Of a stretch of 64,000 nucleotides of DNA, positions 24,834 to 34,613 are shown in pieces. The translations under genes and the position numbers were made by a program. This stretch comes from Pseudarcicella hirudinis (lineage in GTDB: Bacteria; Bacteroidota; Bacteroidia; Cytophagales; Spirosomataceae): NCBI RefSeq assembly GCF_900115665.1, contig NZ_FOXH01000005.1:229897-293896 (forward strand). Direction: 5' to 3'. The number at the start of each line of letters is the position of its first letter. The first letter of the stretch is position 1. The notes under the pieces were generated by a model, which made no database searches, was not told the DNA's origin, and saw only the letters and a list, made by a program, of their open reading frames with translations.

Positions 24834-25613
24834 ATGTTTTTTATTTTCTCTAAAATCTTGTTTTTGTTTCTCATGCCTTTGTCTTTAATCTTTTGCTGCT
24901 TCGCATATGGATTATGGACAAAAAATGCCAGACATAAGGCCCGAAGCCTTAAATCAGGCATTTTTCTGATTCTTTTATTTTCAAATGGCTCCTTGGTCAA
25001 TGAAGCCCTTCTGGCCTGGGAAATTCCCCCTGTTGCTCCGCATGAAATAACAGGTACTTTTGAGTTCGGGGTAATTTTGGGCGGTGGTCTTATACAAAAT
25101 AAAACAGCAGATGCTGATCAGATATTTGCTTCAGAGACTTCCGACCGATTCATCCAGCCGCTCAGGCTTTACAAGCAAGGGAAAATCAGGAAGTTATTGA
25201 TATCCGGTGGTTCCGTTTCTATCAACGGATATTCTACTGATGTAAGTGATGAATCCAGGAAGGTAGCCCAATTGCTGATAGAGCTGGGGGTTCGAAAGGA
25301 AGATATAGTATTAGAGTTACATTCAAGGAATACAAGAGAGAATGCCTTAAATTCACAAAAAATACTCAAAACCTATCAAAACAGCGGGAAAATACTTTTA
25401 TTTACCTCCGCATTCCATATGAGAAGGGCGGTAGGATGTTTTCAGAAAGCCGGTATTGAGGTACAACCCTTCAGCACAGATTTCAGATCGGAAATAAGAA
25501 ATTTTAATCCGGGTACATTATTGATACCTCATGAAAAATCTCTCTTCCTCTCCTACTTTCTGATAAGAGAGTTAATCGGTTATACGGTTTATAAAATTAT
25601 AGGATACATATAA
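24834..25613 (+). CDS. YdcF/ElyC/SanA family membrane protein
   Basis: A 259-residue protein with two N-terminal hydrophobic helices (about 1-25 and 38-58) and the DUF218 domain (about 72-250). Marks are 'FGVILGGGLIQ', 'RLYKQGKIRKLLISGG', 'ELHSRNTRENALNS' and 'LFTSAFHMRRAVGCF'. Relatives such as ElyC and SanA affect envelope integrity and lipid-carrier recycling in E. coli; the precise activity of this group is not settled. Divergent from the thioredoxin-like gene and convergent with pfkA. Confidence 0.9.
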   Translation: MFFIFSKILFLFLMPLSLIFCCFAYGLWTKNARHKARSLKSGIFLILLFSNGSLVNEALLAWEIPPVAPHEITGTFEFGVILGGGLIQNKTADADQIFASETSDRFIQPLRLYKQGKIRKLLISGGSVSINGYSTDVSDESRKVAQLLIELGVRKEDIVLELHSRNTRENALNSQKILKTYQNSGKILLFTSAFHMRRAVGCFQKAGIEVQPFSTDFRSEIRNFNPGTLLIPHEKSLFLSYFLIRELIGYTVYKIIGYI

Positions 25614-25614
25614 A

Positions 25615-25637
25615 AAGGGGCTGAAAATCAGCCCCTT
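25615..25637. terminator. Bidirectional terminator between ydcF-like gene and pfkA
   Basis: A 10-bp stem, AAGGGGCTGA (25615-25624) and TCAGCCCCTT (25628-25637), with an AAA loop. It starts next to the YdcF stop and is 6 bp from the pfkA stop. Confidence 0.9.
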
Positions 25638-25643
25638 AAAATT

Positions 25644-26618
25644 CTATACAGATAAAATATGTACCATTCTCAGCAAATCATCTGCTACAGGTTTTTTCTT
25701 GGTGATTGTATCATGGAAGGGAGTATAAACCAATCTGTTGTTTACCACACCCGCCATTACATTCTTTTCACCTCTTAATAAACCTTCCAATGCGCCTAAT
25801 CCTAAACGGCTCGCCAAAATACGGTCGTAGGCAGTTGGAGCACCTCCACGTTGAATATGACCCAGTGTTGTTACCCTGATATCAACTTCTTCGTCCATTT
25901 GCTTTTTAATTTTAGCAGCCACCTTTTGTGCATTTCCTTCTTCATCTCCTTCTGCTACCACAACAATTGAAGAGGATTTAGCTCTCGAAAAACCTTGCTT
26001 CAGGGTTTTTACTACATCACTTACCGGAGAAAGGTTTTCAGGAATCATAACAGATTCTGCACCTCCGGCTATACCGCACTGAATGGCAATATATCCTGAG
26101 TCGCGACCCATCACTTCAATAAAAAATACCCGGTCATGAGAATCTGCCGTATCGCGGATTTTATCAATGGCATCCAGTGCAGTATTTACAGCGGTATCAT
26201 AACCAATTGTATAATCTGTTCCGTACAAATCGTTATCAATAGTTCCCGGAGCTCCTACGGTAGGAATTTTATATTCGTTATAAAAAATTTCAGCACCCGT
26301 AAAGGTACCGTTTCCGCCAATTGCTACCAGGCCTTCAATTCCTCTTGATTTTAACTGATCATAAGCCTTTTTTCTGCCTTCCGGAGTCATGAACTCCTTA
26401 CTTCTCGCCGATTTCAATACAGTACCGCCTCGTTGAATAATGTTACTTACTGACTGTGAATTAAGAGGGATGATATCACCCTTAATCATGCCATTATAAC
26501 CCCGGATGATACCATAAACTTCCACACCATGAAAAACCGCTCCTCGTACAATTGCTCTGATACAGGCATTCATTCCTGGTGCATCTCCTCCCGAAGTATA
26601 AACTGCAATTTTTTTCAT
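25644..26618 (-). CDS. pfkA: 6-phosphofructokinase
   Basis: Glycolytic ATP-dependent kinase that makes fructose 1,6-bisphosphate. The 324 residues match PfkA along their length: GGDAPGMNACIRA (about 10-22), the catalytic PGTIDNDL (near 122-129), MGRDSGYIA, VAEGDEEG and 'LGHIQRGGAPTAYDRILASRLG'. One oddity: the conserved GGDGS/T loop reads GGNGT (the AAC codon is clear on the minus strand), so the residue that corresponds to E. coli Asp103, a Mg-ATP ligand, is Asn. The rest of the active site looks intact. Monocistronic, with a long AT-rich upstream region. Confidence 0.95.
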   Translation of the reverse strand: MKKIAVYTSGGDAPGMNACIRAIVRGAVFHGVEVYGIIRGYNGMIKGDIIPLNSQSVSNIIQRGGTVLKSARSKEFMTPEGRKKAYDQLKSRGIEGLVAIGGNGTFTGAEIFYNEYKIPTVGAPGTIDNDLYGTDYTIGYDTAVNTALDAIDKIRDTADSHDRVFFIEVMGRDSGYIAIQCGIAGGAESVMIPENLSPVSDVVKTLKQGFSRAKSSSIVVVAEGDEEGNAQKVAAKIKKQMDEEVDIRVTTLGHIQRGGAPTAYDRILASRLGLGALEGLLRGEKNVMAGVVNNRLVYTPFHDTITKKKPVADDLLRMVHILSV

Positions 26619-27082
26619 AAATTTTAGTATCTAAGATAATGTTGGTTAGTCCTATGTATAAATAATGGGTTTCTAAATCAGAAAATTAAGCGCCTTACAG
26701 ACAACTTAGTCTCAAATTAGTATTTATACATATTTGCAAAATATTATTCTCTTTTTTCGTATTCGGCCACAAATTTATTGTTTAAAAACGACGTTTCTAA
26801 GATTTTTCTAAAAAAATAACAATTATTTAAATGTATTTTCCCCTAAACCATGTAAAACGCCGGTTTTCGGAATAGAACATTATATAATTCTTCAGGTAAA
26901 AAATTTCACTTATTATGGAAGAAACTTTTAACTAAATATTTAAGGTATTCGTTATAGAACTAACTTTGTAAAACAAATTGCCTGTAAATAAACTTTGTTT
27001 ATCGAATTTAGATAATTTTAGGGTTTTTATGGCTATTTTGGAGCACAAAAAACAAATAGAGATCTTTTTTTAAACTGACCCA
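26619..27082. other. AT-rich divergent control region of pfkA and the DUF5723 gene
   Basis: A 464-bp region without a supported gene. It holds a 12-bp perfect inverted repeat (26653-26664 and 26721-26732), a plus-strand TAACTTTG -7 box (26961-26968), a small palindrome ATAAAC-TTT-GTTTAT (26988-27002), and a 14-codon reading frame (27029-27073) in frame with the DUF5723 gene. Confidence 0.5.
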
Positions 27083-28657
27083 TTGATTACATTTTCCTTA
27101 CCCCTGAATAAATTTATAATTACCTGTTGCCTTATTTTATCTGTTCATTGTGTATTTTCTCAACAATGGGCCGGTATATCGGGCAGTAATTATGCAGGTA
27201 TTTATTCTGTCCATAACAACCCTGCCAATGTGGTAGATTCACGTTATAAACTTTTCCTTAATATTGCAGGAAATGATGTATTTGAAGGGAATAATTACTT
27301 CAGCTATAATGCCCCTTTTCCGTTTCTTGGTTTTATCAGAAACAGTGTTGGCCCGCAATATCGTAATGCACAGGGAAAGATTATTTTCAAAGACAGTTAC
27401 ATCGAAACCAGTTCTAACGGAGCGCCTTATCATAGCAACACCACCGGTGATGCGAAAGGTCCCTCTATCATTTATACAATCAACAATAAAAGCGCCATTG
27501 CAGCATATACAAGACTAAGATATGCCGTCAATCTGAATGGTATTAATAACTCACTGGCCGATCTGATTACCAGAAGTACTAACCGCCCGGGATTGATCGG
27601 GCAAAAGGTTGATGTCAGTGAATCGGCACTCAATGCAAATGTTTATGCAGAAATGGGGCTTACTTACGGGCATGTCCTGATGAATAACGAAGAAAACTTC
27701 TTTAAATTTGGTGTAACGGTAAAAAGAGTAGTTGGCCTTTACAATGTTCACATCATTGTCGATAAAGGAAACTACGAAATTGTAAGGGACAATAAGGATC
27801 CAAACAGAAATAATATTCAGATTAATTCTATTCAGGGAAGTTACGGATATACCATGGATGAGTCTTTCAAAAATGCTAAAATAGACCCGCAGTGGGCTTT
27901 AGGAGGTCTTCCGGCTGGTTCAGGCTTTGGTTTGGATCTGGGTTTTGTTTATGAATACAGACCCGACTATAAGAAATATATACGGCGCAGCAGCGGTACG
28001 GCAACTTTAGATCCGACTCAGAATAAATATGAATTTAAGCTAGGCGTTTCCTTACTGGATTTCGGAAGTGTAAGGTATAATAACGGTGATCTGAACTATC
28101 ATTTTGAAATGAATCAGACCAACCGTTTACTTACCTATCAGAATTTCCAGGATTTGAACGGCTATAATGATGCTTTCCAAAGAATCAACAATTCACTGGG
28201 ATTAAACAACCGGGAAATCAAATTCAGTTCATCGCTTCCTACTACTTTACAGGTAAATTTTGATTACCATATCCGGGGTAAATATTATGTTAATACCATG
28301 TGGTCTCAAAGCCTGAGAAAAAGCCAGTCGATCGGAATGACCGTACCTTCTTCTTTCTCAGTAACTCCAAGGATGGAACATAAATGGTACGAAATTGCTG
28401 TACCTATTAGTTTACTGGATAATTACAACATTTTTACGATGGGACTTGCAGGCAGGGCTGGACCTGTTTTTATGGGTTCAGACAACCTTCCCGGATTGTT
28501 AAGTATTGGAAAACCAAGAGGACTGGATTTTTATTTCGGTGTTTTTGTACCGGTTTTCAGAAAACCGCCATCTCTGCCAAATGCCTGCTGGTATGAAATA
28601 CCAGAGAAAAGACCGCTGAAAGATCGGTTAATGTTCTGGAAAAAAAGAAAATATTAG
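27083..28657 (+). CDS. DUF5723 family outer-membrane protein
   Basis: A 524-residue secreted protein resembling DUF5723, a Bacteroidota beta-barrel-like family. A signal peptide (about 1-26, ending CVFSQ) is followed by 'AGISGSNYAGIYSVHNNPANVVDSRYKLFLNIAG' and many alternating beta-strand segments, with 'DFYFGVFVPVF' near the end. The role is unknown. The start is a TTG: no in-frame ATG exists near the signal peptide, and the only upstream in-frame ATG (27029) is cut off by a TAA at 27071-27073. Convergent with hslU. Confidence 0.8.
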   Translation: MITFSLPLNKFIITCCLILSVHCVFSQQWAGISGSNYAGIYSVHNNPANVVDSRYKLFLNIAGNDVFEGNNYFSYNAPFPFLGFIRNSVGPQYRNAQGKIIFKDSYIETSSNGAPYHSNTTGDAKGPSIIYTINNKSAIAAYTRLRYAVNLNGINNSLADLITRSTNRPGLIGQKVDVSESALNANVYAEMGLTYGHVLMNNEENFFKFGVTVKRVVGLYNVHIIVDKGNYEIVRDNKDPNRNNIQINSIQGSYGYTMDESFKNAKIDPQWALGGLPAGSGFGLDLGFVYEYRPDYKKYIRRSSGTATLDPTQNKYEFKLGVSLLDFGSVRYNNGDLNYHFEMNQTNRLLTYQNFQDLNGYNDAFQRINNSLGLNNREIKFSSSLPTTLQVNFDYHIRGKYYVNTMWSQSLRKSQSIGMTVPSSFSVTPRMEHKWYEIAVPISLLDNYNIFTMGLAGRAGPVFMGSDNLPGLLSIGKPRGLDFYFGVFVPVFRKPPSLPNACWYEIPEKRPLKDRLMFWKKRKY

Positions 28658-28673
28658 ACAGTCTGACAATCGA

Positions 28674-28711
28674 AACGGGCAGCCGGAATATTACTTATCC
28701 GACTGCCCGTT
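28674..28711. terminator. Terminator between the DUF5723 gene and hslU
   Basis: Stem AACGGGCAG (28674-28682) and CTGCCCGTT (28703-28711), with an inner CGG/CCG pairing and TTTTGTTTTT on the right. Confidence 0.8.
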
Positions 28712-28737
28712 TTGTTTTTATAGTTATGATTTCCAGG

Positions 28738-30147
28738 TCAAAGAATATACTGGCTAAGATCTCTGTTCTTCACTAAACCTCCCAGCCTTTCTTTTACCAG
28801 CTCTTTGGTAATCAGCACTTTGGCATTGGGGGTAATTACATCCGGAATGTCAAACATTAAATCATTCAGTAAATGACTTATAACAGTCTGCAAACGACGG
28901 GCTCCGATATTTTCAACTTCGGCATTTACTGCAAAAGCAATACTTGCCATCTCCAGCAAGGCATCATCATTAAAGCTTAATTCCACTCCTTCGGAAGCCA
29001 GTAAAGCCACATATTGTTTCGTCAATGCACTTTTAGGTTCTTTCAGAATCCTGTAAAAATCAGCTTCAACCAGGCTTTGCAGTTCTACTCTGATCGGAAA
29101 TCTACCCTGTAATTCAGGAATCAGATCCGAAGGTTTTGCCACATGAAATGCTCCGGCAGCTATAAACAGGATATGATCCGTATTAATCACACCATATTTC
29201 GTATTAACCGTTGATCCCTCAACAATAGGAAGTAAATCACGCTGCACACCTTCCCGGCTTACATCAGGGCCGCTTCCGCTCTTATTTGAGGCAATTTTAT
29301 CTATTTCATCGATAAAGATGATACCAAGGTTTTCGGCCTTTCTGATAGCTTCTTCCTTCACCTCATCCATGTCAACCAGTTTCTGGGCTTCCTCCTCCAG
29401 CAAAATCTTCTTTGCTTCAGCAATGGTCACTTTACGCTTTTTATTCTTTTTAGGCATCATTCCCCCAATCATTTCCTGGAGATTCATCATCGACATCTCA
29501 TCCATCGGGCCGCCCATCACACCGATATTGGGAGCATTGCTGGCCTGAACGTCAATATCAATTTTTCGCTGGTCAAGTTCTCCGTTCCGGATTTTCAGGC
29601 GAAAAAGTTCACGGGTTCTCTCATTCAATGCTTCATCAGTATCCGGCATTGGTTCTTCAGCATTATCTCCACCGGTAAATCCCTTGATTTTACTCTCTTT
29701 CTGGTGATGAGTTGTCGGATTAATTGCAGGAATAAGTGCATCAAGAATAACATCTTCTACTGCCTGAATGGCTCTTTCCTTCACTTGTTCCTTTTTTTGC
29801 GCCTGCACCATGTGAACAGACTGTTCAACAAGGTCTCTCACCATAGATTCAACATCTCTGCCTACATATCCGACTTCTGTAAACTTTGAGGCTTCAACTT
29901 TGGTAAAAGGGGCATCGGCGATTTTAGCCAGACGCCTGGCTATTTCCGTTTTCCCTACACCTGTTGAGCCAATCATCAAAATATTGTTAGGCGTTATTTC
30001 TTTCTGCATTTCAGCAGGGGCATTCATTCTCCTCCAACGGTTTCTTAAGGCTATTGCTACATTTTTTTTAGCATCACTCTGACCAATAATATATTTGTCG
30101 AGTTCTTCAACAATCTGCCGCGGGGTTAGATAATCTAGTTTTACCAT
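28738..30147 (-). CDS. hslU: HslU, ATPase subunit of the HslUV protease
   Basis: AAA+ unfoldase that docks to the HslV peptidase. The 469-residue form begins [23 protein letters not shown], the conserved HslU start. Walker A is GSTGVGKTE, and '[22 protein letters not shown]' holds the pore GYVG loop. The intermediate I-domain spans about 110-235, Walker B is IIFIDEID, and sensor/C-terminal blocks '[20 protein letters not shown]' and the tail ending LSQYIL dock to HslV. I chose the ATG at 30147 over an in-frame TTG at 30180. hslV is not adjacent. PorQ lies 79 bp upstream on the same strand. Confidence 0.95.
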   Translation of the reverse strand: MVKLDYLTPRQIVEELDKYIIGQSDAKKNVAIALRNRWRRMNAPAEMQKEITPNNILMIGSTGVGKTEIARRLAKIADAPFTKVEASKFTEVGYVGRDVESMVRDLVEQSVHMVQAQKKEQVKERAIQAVEDVILDALIPAINPTTHHQKESKIKGFTGGDNAEEPMPDTDEALNERTRELFRLKIRNGELDQRKIDIDVQASNAPNIGVMGGPMDEMSMMNLQEMIGGMMPKKNKKRKVTIAEAKKILLEEEAQKLVDMDEVKEEAIRKAENLGIIFIDEIDKIASNKSGSGPDVSREGVQRDLLPIVEGSTVNTKYGVINTDHILFIAAGAFHVAKPSDLIPELQGRFPIRVELQSLVEADFYRILKEPKSALTKQYVALLASEGVELSFNDDALLEMASIAFAVNAEVENIGARRLQTVISHLLNDLMFDIPDVITPNAKVLITKELVKERLGGLVKNRDLSQYIL

Positions 30148-30226
30148 TGTTTTTAAGGGTTTCTCAGCTATAACACTCAAATCCTGAAAAGAATTTTAAT
30201 TAAATCGCCGGGAATATCTGTAAATT

Positions 30227-31282
30227 TTATCGAATTATTCTTTTGAGGTCACAAACTAAACCAAAACTATTTAGATTTCCAGCAGGGCTGTATCCCGAAT
30301 ATGAATAAGAAAAGTCAAAAACTTTTGTTTTAACCATGAATCCAACTGAAAAACCGGAGAAACCTCCTATATTTTTCTGAGATAATTCCTGCCTCATTAA
30401 ATGGTTATAACCTAACATAAGATTAAAATTCCGGCTTAACAGAAATTCTGCCCCGAAAACCAGATGCCTGGCCAGTTTATCAGTGAAAGAAGCCGAAGAA
30501 GGAATAACATTACCGTTCAGGTCTCTCTCCACAATTGTCGGATCACTGTAAGTAATGTTAAATTTCTGAAGATGATGAGCCGTCAGTGAAAATCTGACTG
30601 GCATATACATTGGCTTAAAACTCATCCCCATTTGTACATCAACCGGTAAATCAGCCCCGGTTGAGTTGGTATAACTTTTAATTCTCAGCCCGATATTTCT
30701 GATGGCAAACGCATAGCTGATATCAAGGTCAGGATGTTTGAAAACACCTCCAAAATCCATCATAACCGCATAAGAAGAATAAGCTTCGATGGTCGAGCCG
30801 ACGAATTTGAGATTTCCGCCAAAAGTAATGTTTCCCTGTTTTCTGGAATGGCTTACTAAAACAGCAAAGTCATTGGCCAGAAAATTTCCGGATACATTGC
30901 CACTGGCATCCGTTTGCTGAAAATCCCCATAATTAACATATTGAATACCAGCTCCCCAAACCCCATTTCCGATCGTTCTGGCATATGATAATGTTGAATA
31001 TTTGATACCTGCAAAATACGGAATGAAGTTGATCCCCATCGTATTATGTTCTGAAGAATCCAGCTGGGCAGGATTATTAAATATGGAATTTACATCTTTT
31101 CCGGTAAGAGAGATATTCATCCCCCCAAGTGCCATCGTTTTGGGACTGGAAGGAATATTCAGAAAAGAGAAGCTCTCGCCTCCGCCAATCTGTCCCCGGG
31201 ATTTGTTTACAAACAAGTATGAGAGTAGAAATATTAAAACTATATTTTTGAATGACATTATTACGCTGATTTGTCCGGACAT
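30227..31282 (-). CDS. porQ: Type IX secretion system protein PorQ
   Basis: Outer-membrane beta-barrel of the PorV/PorQ (FadL-like) group, which belongs to the T9SS cell-surface attachment complex. Characteristic N-terminal sequence 'FLNIPSSPKTMALGGMNISL' and 'DVNSIFNNPAQLD' follow a signal peptide that ends near SRGQ. The end reads 'FSYSYSGYSPAGNLNSFGLVCDL'. Three starts are possible: TTG 31300, ATG 31282, ATG 31258. I took 31282, because AGGAG and an A-run precede it; 31258 gives the tidier signal peptide. PorU and PorZ are not in the window. hslU follows on the same strand. Confidence 0.82.
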   Translation of the reverse strand: MSGQISVIMSFKNIVLIFLLSYLFVNKSRGQIGGGESFSFLNIPSSPKTMALGGMNISLTGKDVNSIFNNPAQLDSSEHNTMGINFIPYFAGIKYSTLSYARTIGNGVWGAGIQYVNYGDFQQTDASGNVSGNFLANDFAVLVSHSRKQGNITFGGNLKFVGSTIEAYSSYAVMMDFGGVFKHPDLDISYAFAIRNIGLRIKSYTNSTGADLPVDVQMGMSFKPMYMPVRFSLTAHHLQKFNITYSDPTIVERDLNGNVIPSSASFTDKLARHLVFGAEFLLSRNFNLMLGYNHLMRQELSQKNIGGFSGFSVGFMVKTKVFDFSYSYSGYSPAGNLNSFGLVCDLKRIIR

Positions 31283-31427
31283 TTTTTGGCTCCTGCTCAA
31301 AATTATTCCTTTTCAGGTAAACGAAATAATTGAACGAAAATTCCGGGTGCGATTTATTGTTTTATTTTAAAATATACGATTTCGAAGAATATATATCAAT
31401 TTTACAGGTTTTATAATCTTTGCAATA

Positions 31428-31435
31428 TATCTTTG
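31428..31435 (+). promoter_or_regulatory. Candidate -7 box for the carboxylase gene
   Basis: TATCTTTG is an exact TAnnTTTG match, about 124 bp before the start at 31559. No good -33 TTG is visible. Confidence 0.4.
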
Positions 31436-31558
31436 GTTAGCAGAGATGATCGTTTGAAGTCGTCAGATATCGGGCTTTGCCATAATAATTTATCATTCAA
31501 CAAATCAGTTCCTGCGGATTCAAAAGAATTTCTGAACTAAATCGCCAGAAAATAAACC

Positions 31559-33115
31559 ATGAAGGTAAATACAAATCAGTCGAAATTTGAGGTTTTGGAA
31601 AGAAAAAATGCGGAAGCGCTATTAGGTGGCGGAGAAAAACGGATTGAGGCTCAGCATCAAAAAGGTAAACTCACTGCAAGAGAGAGAATCAGTCTTTTAC
31701 TGGATGAAGATAGTTTTGAAGAAATAGGCAAATTCGTAATGCACCGTTGCAAGGATTTCGGACTGGACAAGGAATATTACCTGGGCGACGGAGTAGTTAC
31801 AGGTTATGGAACGGTTCATGGCAGACTTATTTATGTTTATGCCCAGGATTTTACTGTTTTCGGAGGAGCTTTATCTGAAACCCATGCCGAAAAAATCTGT
31901 AAAATAATGGATTTGGCCATGAAAAACGGTGCACCGGTCATCGGGCTGAATGATTCAGGCGGTGCCAGAATCCAGGAAGGCGTCATGTCTCTGGCAGGTT
32001 ATGCAGACATTTTCTACAAAAATACTCTTGCCTCAGGGGTGATTCCGCAGATATCAGCGGTGATGGGACCTTGCGCCGGAGGAGCTGTTTATTCACCTGC
32101 TATTACTGATTTTATTTTAATGGTAGAGAATACCAGCTACATGTTTGTTACCGGGCCAAATGTTGTGAAAACCGTTACGCATGAAGTGGTAACTTCGGAG
32201 GAATTAGGGGGAGCCTCTACACATTCCACCAAATCCGGTGTTACTCATTTTTCTTGTGCAAATGAAGTAATTTGTCTGAATAATATTAAAAAACTCTTAT
32301 CATACATTCCTCAGAATTGTGAAGAAGATGCACCCTTTCAGATTTATGAACCGGGAAATGAGCTGCGTAAAGGTCTTGATGAAATCATCCCTGAAAATCC
32401 GAATCAACCTTATGATATCAAGGAGGTTATTGAGCAGTTAGCAGATCCGGAATCATTCTTCGAAGTTCATCAGAATTATGCTGAAAACATTGTAGTGGGT
32501 TTTGCCAGAATTGCCGGAAGAAGTATCGGAATTATAGCAAATCAGCCGGCTGTTATGGCCGGAGTACTAGATATTCATGCCAGTCAGAAAGCGGCAAGAT
32601 TTGTCAGATTTTGTGATTGTTTCAATATTCCATTACTGGTTCTGGAAGATGTTCCGGGTTTTATGCCGGGAACCAACCAGGAATGGGGCGGAATCATTAC
32701 TCACGGAGCTAAATTATTGTACGCATTTTGCGAAGCGACAGTTCCAAGAATTACCGTAATTACCAGAAAAGCCTATGGTGGTGCTTATGATGTGATGAAT
32801 TCCAAGCATATCGGAGCGGATATGAATTATGCCTGGCCAACTGCAGAAATTGCTGTAATGGGTGCAAAAGGCGCCGCCGAGATTATTTTCAAGAAAGAAA
32901 TTGCCGAATCTGATAATAAAGAAGAGAAACTTGCCGAAAAGGTTGAGGAATACACCGACAAATTTGCGAATCCTTTCCGGGCAGCACACAGAGGATATAT
33001 CGATGAAGTTATAAAACCTTCAGAAACCCGTCAGAAATTAATTAAAGCCTTTAAAATGCTGGAAAACAAAGTAGCTTCGCTTCCCAAAAAGAAACACGGA
33101 AATATCCCGCTTTAG
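31559..33115 (+). CDS. Acyl-CoA carboxylase beta (carboxyltransferase) subunit, PccB-like
   Basis: Transfers CO2 from carboxybiotin to an acyl-CoA, most often propionyl-CoA, to give methylmalonyl-CoA. The 518-residue protein has the two crotonase-like halves: '[14 protein letters not shown]', '[14 protein letters not shown]', oxyanion-hole glycines in '[13 protein letters not shown]' (near 168-180), and '[37 protein letters not shown]' in the C-terminal half. Length matches PccB. The same fold serves methylmalonyl-CoA decarboxylases, but those cluster with membrane subunits that are missing here. The biotin carboxylase/carrier partner is also elsewhere. MeaB at 59.1 kb fits a methylmalonyl-CoA route. 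Confidence 0.92.
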   Translation: MKVNTNQSKFEVLERKNAEALLGGGEKRIEAQHQKGKLTARERISLLLDEDSFEEIGKFVMHRCKDFGLDKEYYLGDGVVTGYGTVHGRLIYVYAQDFTVFGGALSETHAEKICKIMDLAMKNGAPVIGLNDSGGARIQEGVMSLAGYADIFYKNTLASGVIPQISAVMGPCAGGAVYSPAITDFILMVENTSYMFVTGPNVVKTVTHEVVTSEELGGASTHSTKSGVTHFSCANEVICLNNIKKLLSYIPQNCEEDAPFQIYEPGNELRKGLDEIIPENPNQPYDIKEVIEQLADPESFFEVHQNYAENIVVGFARIAGRSIGIIANQPAVMAGVLDIHASQKAARFVRFCDCFNIPLLVLEDVPGFMPGTNQEWGGIITHGAKLLYAFCEATVPRITVITRKAYGGAYDVMNSKHIGADMNYAWPTAEIAVMGAKGAAEIIFKKEIAESDNKEEKLAEKVEEYTDKFANPFRAAHRGYIDEVIKPSETRQKLIKAFKMLENKVASLPKKKHGNIPL

Positions 33116-33253
33116 CCTTTCCGGAATTTTTTATACAGAAATGAGAGAATCCGTTCTTGGCATTTTGAAGAACTTTTAAGATATTCCCTGAGTTTTTAAA
33201 GCATACAAATTTAAATAAATGAAGCGCGGAAGATTAAAATCCGTCTGTACATT

Positions 33254-33261
33254 TAACTTTG
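33254..33261 (+). promoter_or_regulatory. Candidate -7 box for the M42 peptidase gene
   Basis: TAACTTTG fits TAnnTTTG and lies 37 bp before the start codon at 33299. No -33 TTG at the expected distance. Confidence 0.4.
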
Positions 33262-33298
33262 TATCATATTGAATTAATAGAAAATAAAGTTTTGAATT

Positions 33299-34369
33299 AT
33301 GAACGAAAAAAGTAGCAAATTTCTTTACGAATATTTAAATAATGCCTCTCCGACAGGTTTTGAAGTATCCGGACAACAATTATGGCTGGATTATATCAGG
33401 CCATATATTGATGAACAAATTGTTGATGTGTACGGAACAGCAGTCGGGGTAATTAATCCGAATCAGCCATATAAAGTAGTAATTGAAGCACATGCTGATG
33501 AGATTGCCTGGTTTGTAAACTATATTGATGATAACGGTTATTTGTTCCTTCGCAGGAATGGAGGGTCTGATGCTCTAATTGCCCCTTCTATGCGTGCCAA
33601 TATTCATACAAAAAACGGCGTAGTAAAGGGTGTTTTCGGATGGCCGGCTATTCACGTTCGCGATGCCGCTAAAGATAAAGCTCCGGCGGTTACTGATATT
33701 TTCATCGACTGCGGTGCTGCCAATAAAAAAGAAATTGAAGACATGGGAATTCATGTCGGAACGGTTGTGACATTTGAAGATGGTCTGACAGAATTAAATG
33801 GCCGTTATTATGTAGGTCGTGCCCTTGATAACAGAATGGGAGGCTTCATGATTGCTGAGGTAGCCAGGTTACTGAAAGAAAACAATATTCATTTGCCATA
33901 TACTCTTTATGTCGTAAATGCGGTTCAGGAAGAAATCGGACTGAGAGGTGCTGAAATGATTGTAAGAAGATTGAAACCTGATGTTGCCATTGTTACCGAT
34001 GTAACTCATGATACTCAGTCACCGATGTACAATAAGAAAGAACAGGGAGATCTGAAATGTGGCGGAGGACCAGTAATTTGTTATGGCCCAGCAGTGCAGA
34101 ATAATGTAAGAGATTTCATTATTGAGGTGGCAGAAAAAAATGAAATAGCGTTTCAGCGTCAGGCGGTTTCCCGTTCAACCGGAACGGATACAGATTCATT
34201 CGCCTATGCTACAGAAGGAGTTGCTTCTTCTCTCATCTCACTACCTTTGAAATATATGCACACTACAGTAGAAACTGTAGCGAAGGAAGATGTTCAGCAA
34301 GTCATCAAGCTGATTTATGAATCTTTGTTAAATCTAAAAGGAAACGAGGATTTCAGATATATCAAGTAG
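33299..34369 (+). CDS. M42 family metallopeptidase
   Basis: Cytoplasmic di-metal aminopeptidase/endoglucanase-like family (glutamyl aminopeptidase, TET-type). Metal and catalytic motifs are in order: HADEIAWFV (near 64-72), DNRMGG (near 180), QEEIGLRGAE with the catalytic Glu pair (near 214), 'TDVTHD' (near 238) and the C-terminal metal-binding His in YMHTTVE (near 319). Length is 356, typical for the family. Substrates are N-terminal residues of short peptides; specificity cannot be read. Monocistronic. Confidence 0.93.
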   Translation: MNEKSSKFLYEYLNNASPTGFEVSGQQLWLDYIRPYIDEQIVDVYGTAVGVINPNQPYKVVIEAHADEIAWFVNYIDDNGYLFLRRNGGSDALIAPSMRANIHTKNGVVKGVFGWPAIHVRDAAKDKAPAVTDIFIDCGAANKKEIEDMGIHVGTVVTFEDGLTELNGRYYVGRALDNRMGGFMIAEVARLLKENNIHLPYTLYVVNAVQEEIGLRGAEMIVRRLKPDVAIVTDVTHDTQSPMYNKKEQGDLKCGGGPVICYGPAVQNNVRDFIIEVAEKNEIAFQRQAVSRSTGTDTDSFAYATEGVASSLISLPLKYMHTTVETVAKEDVQQVIKLIYESLLNLKGNEDFRYIK

Positions 34370-34422
34370 TATAAAAGTTGTACTACGTTTAAAGAATCAG
34401 GGAAATCCTGTCATTCAAATTT

Positions 34423-34476
34423 ATCCCTGATACGAGGTTGCCAAGCACAAAAGCACTAAGTTTCAGGGATTTTTTT
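34423..34476 (+). terminator. Terminator after the M42 peptidase gene
   Basis: ATCCCTGA (34423-34430) can pair with TCAGGGAT (34463-34470), followed at once by a T-run, but the loop is 32 nt. A further TCAGGGA copy at 34397-34403 competes for the same arm. Confidence 0.5.
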
Positions 34477-34613
34477 ATAAATGTAAACTCAATCTGTATA
34501 AAGCAGATTCCTCTCCGTATAATAAAACAATATCATGTGTTCCGCATTTTTTTCAGATATTTAATTGAAATAAAAACATTTAAGTTAAGCACCCTTTTCT
34601 AACCCTTTAGCTG

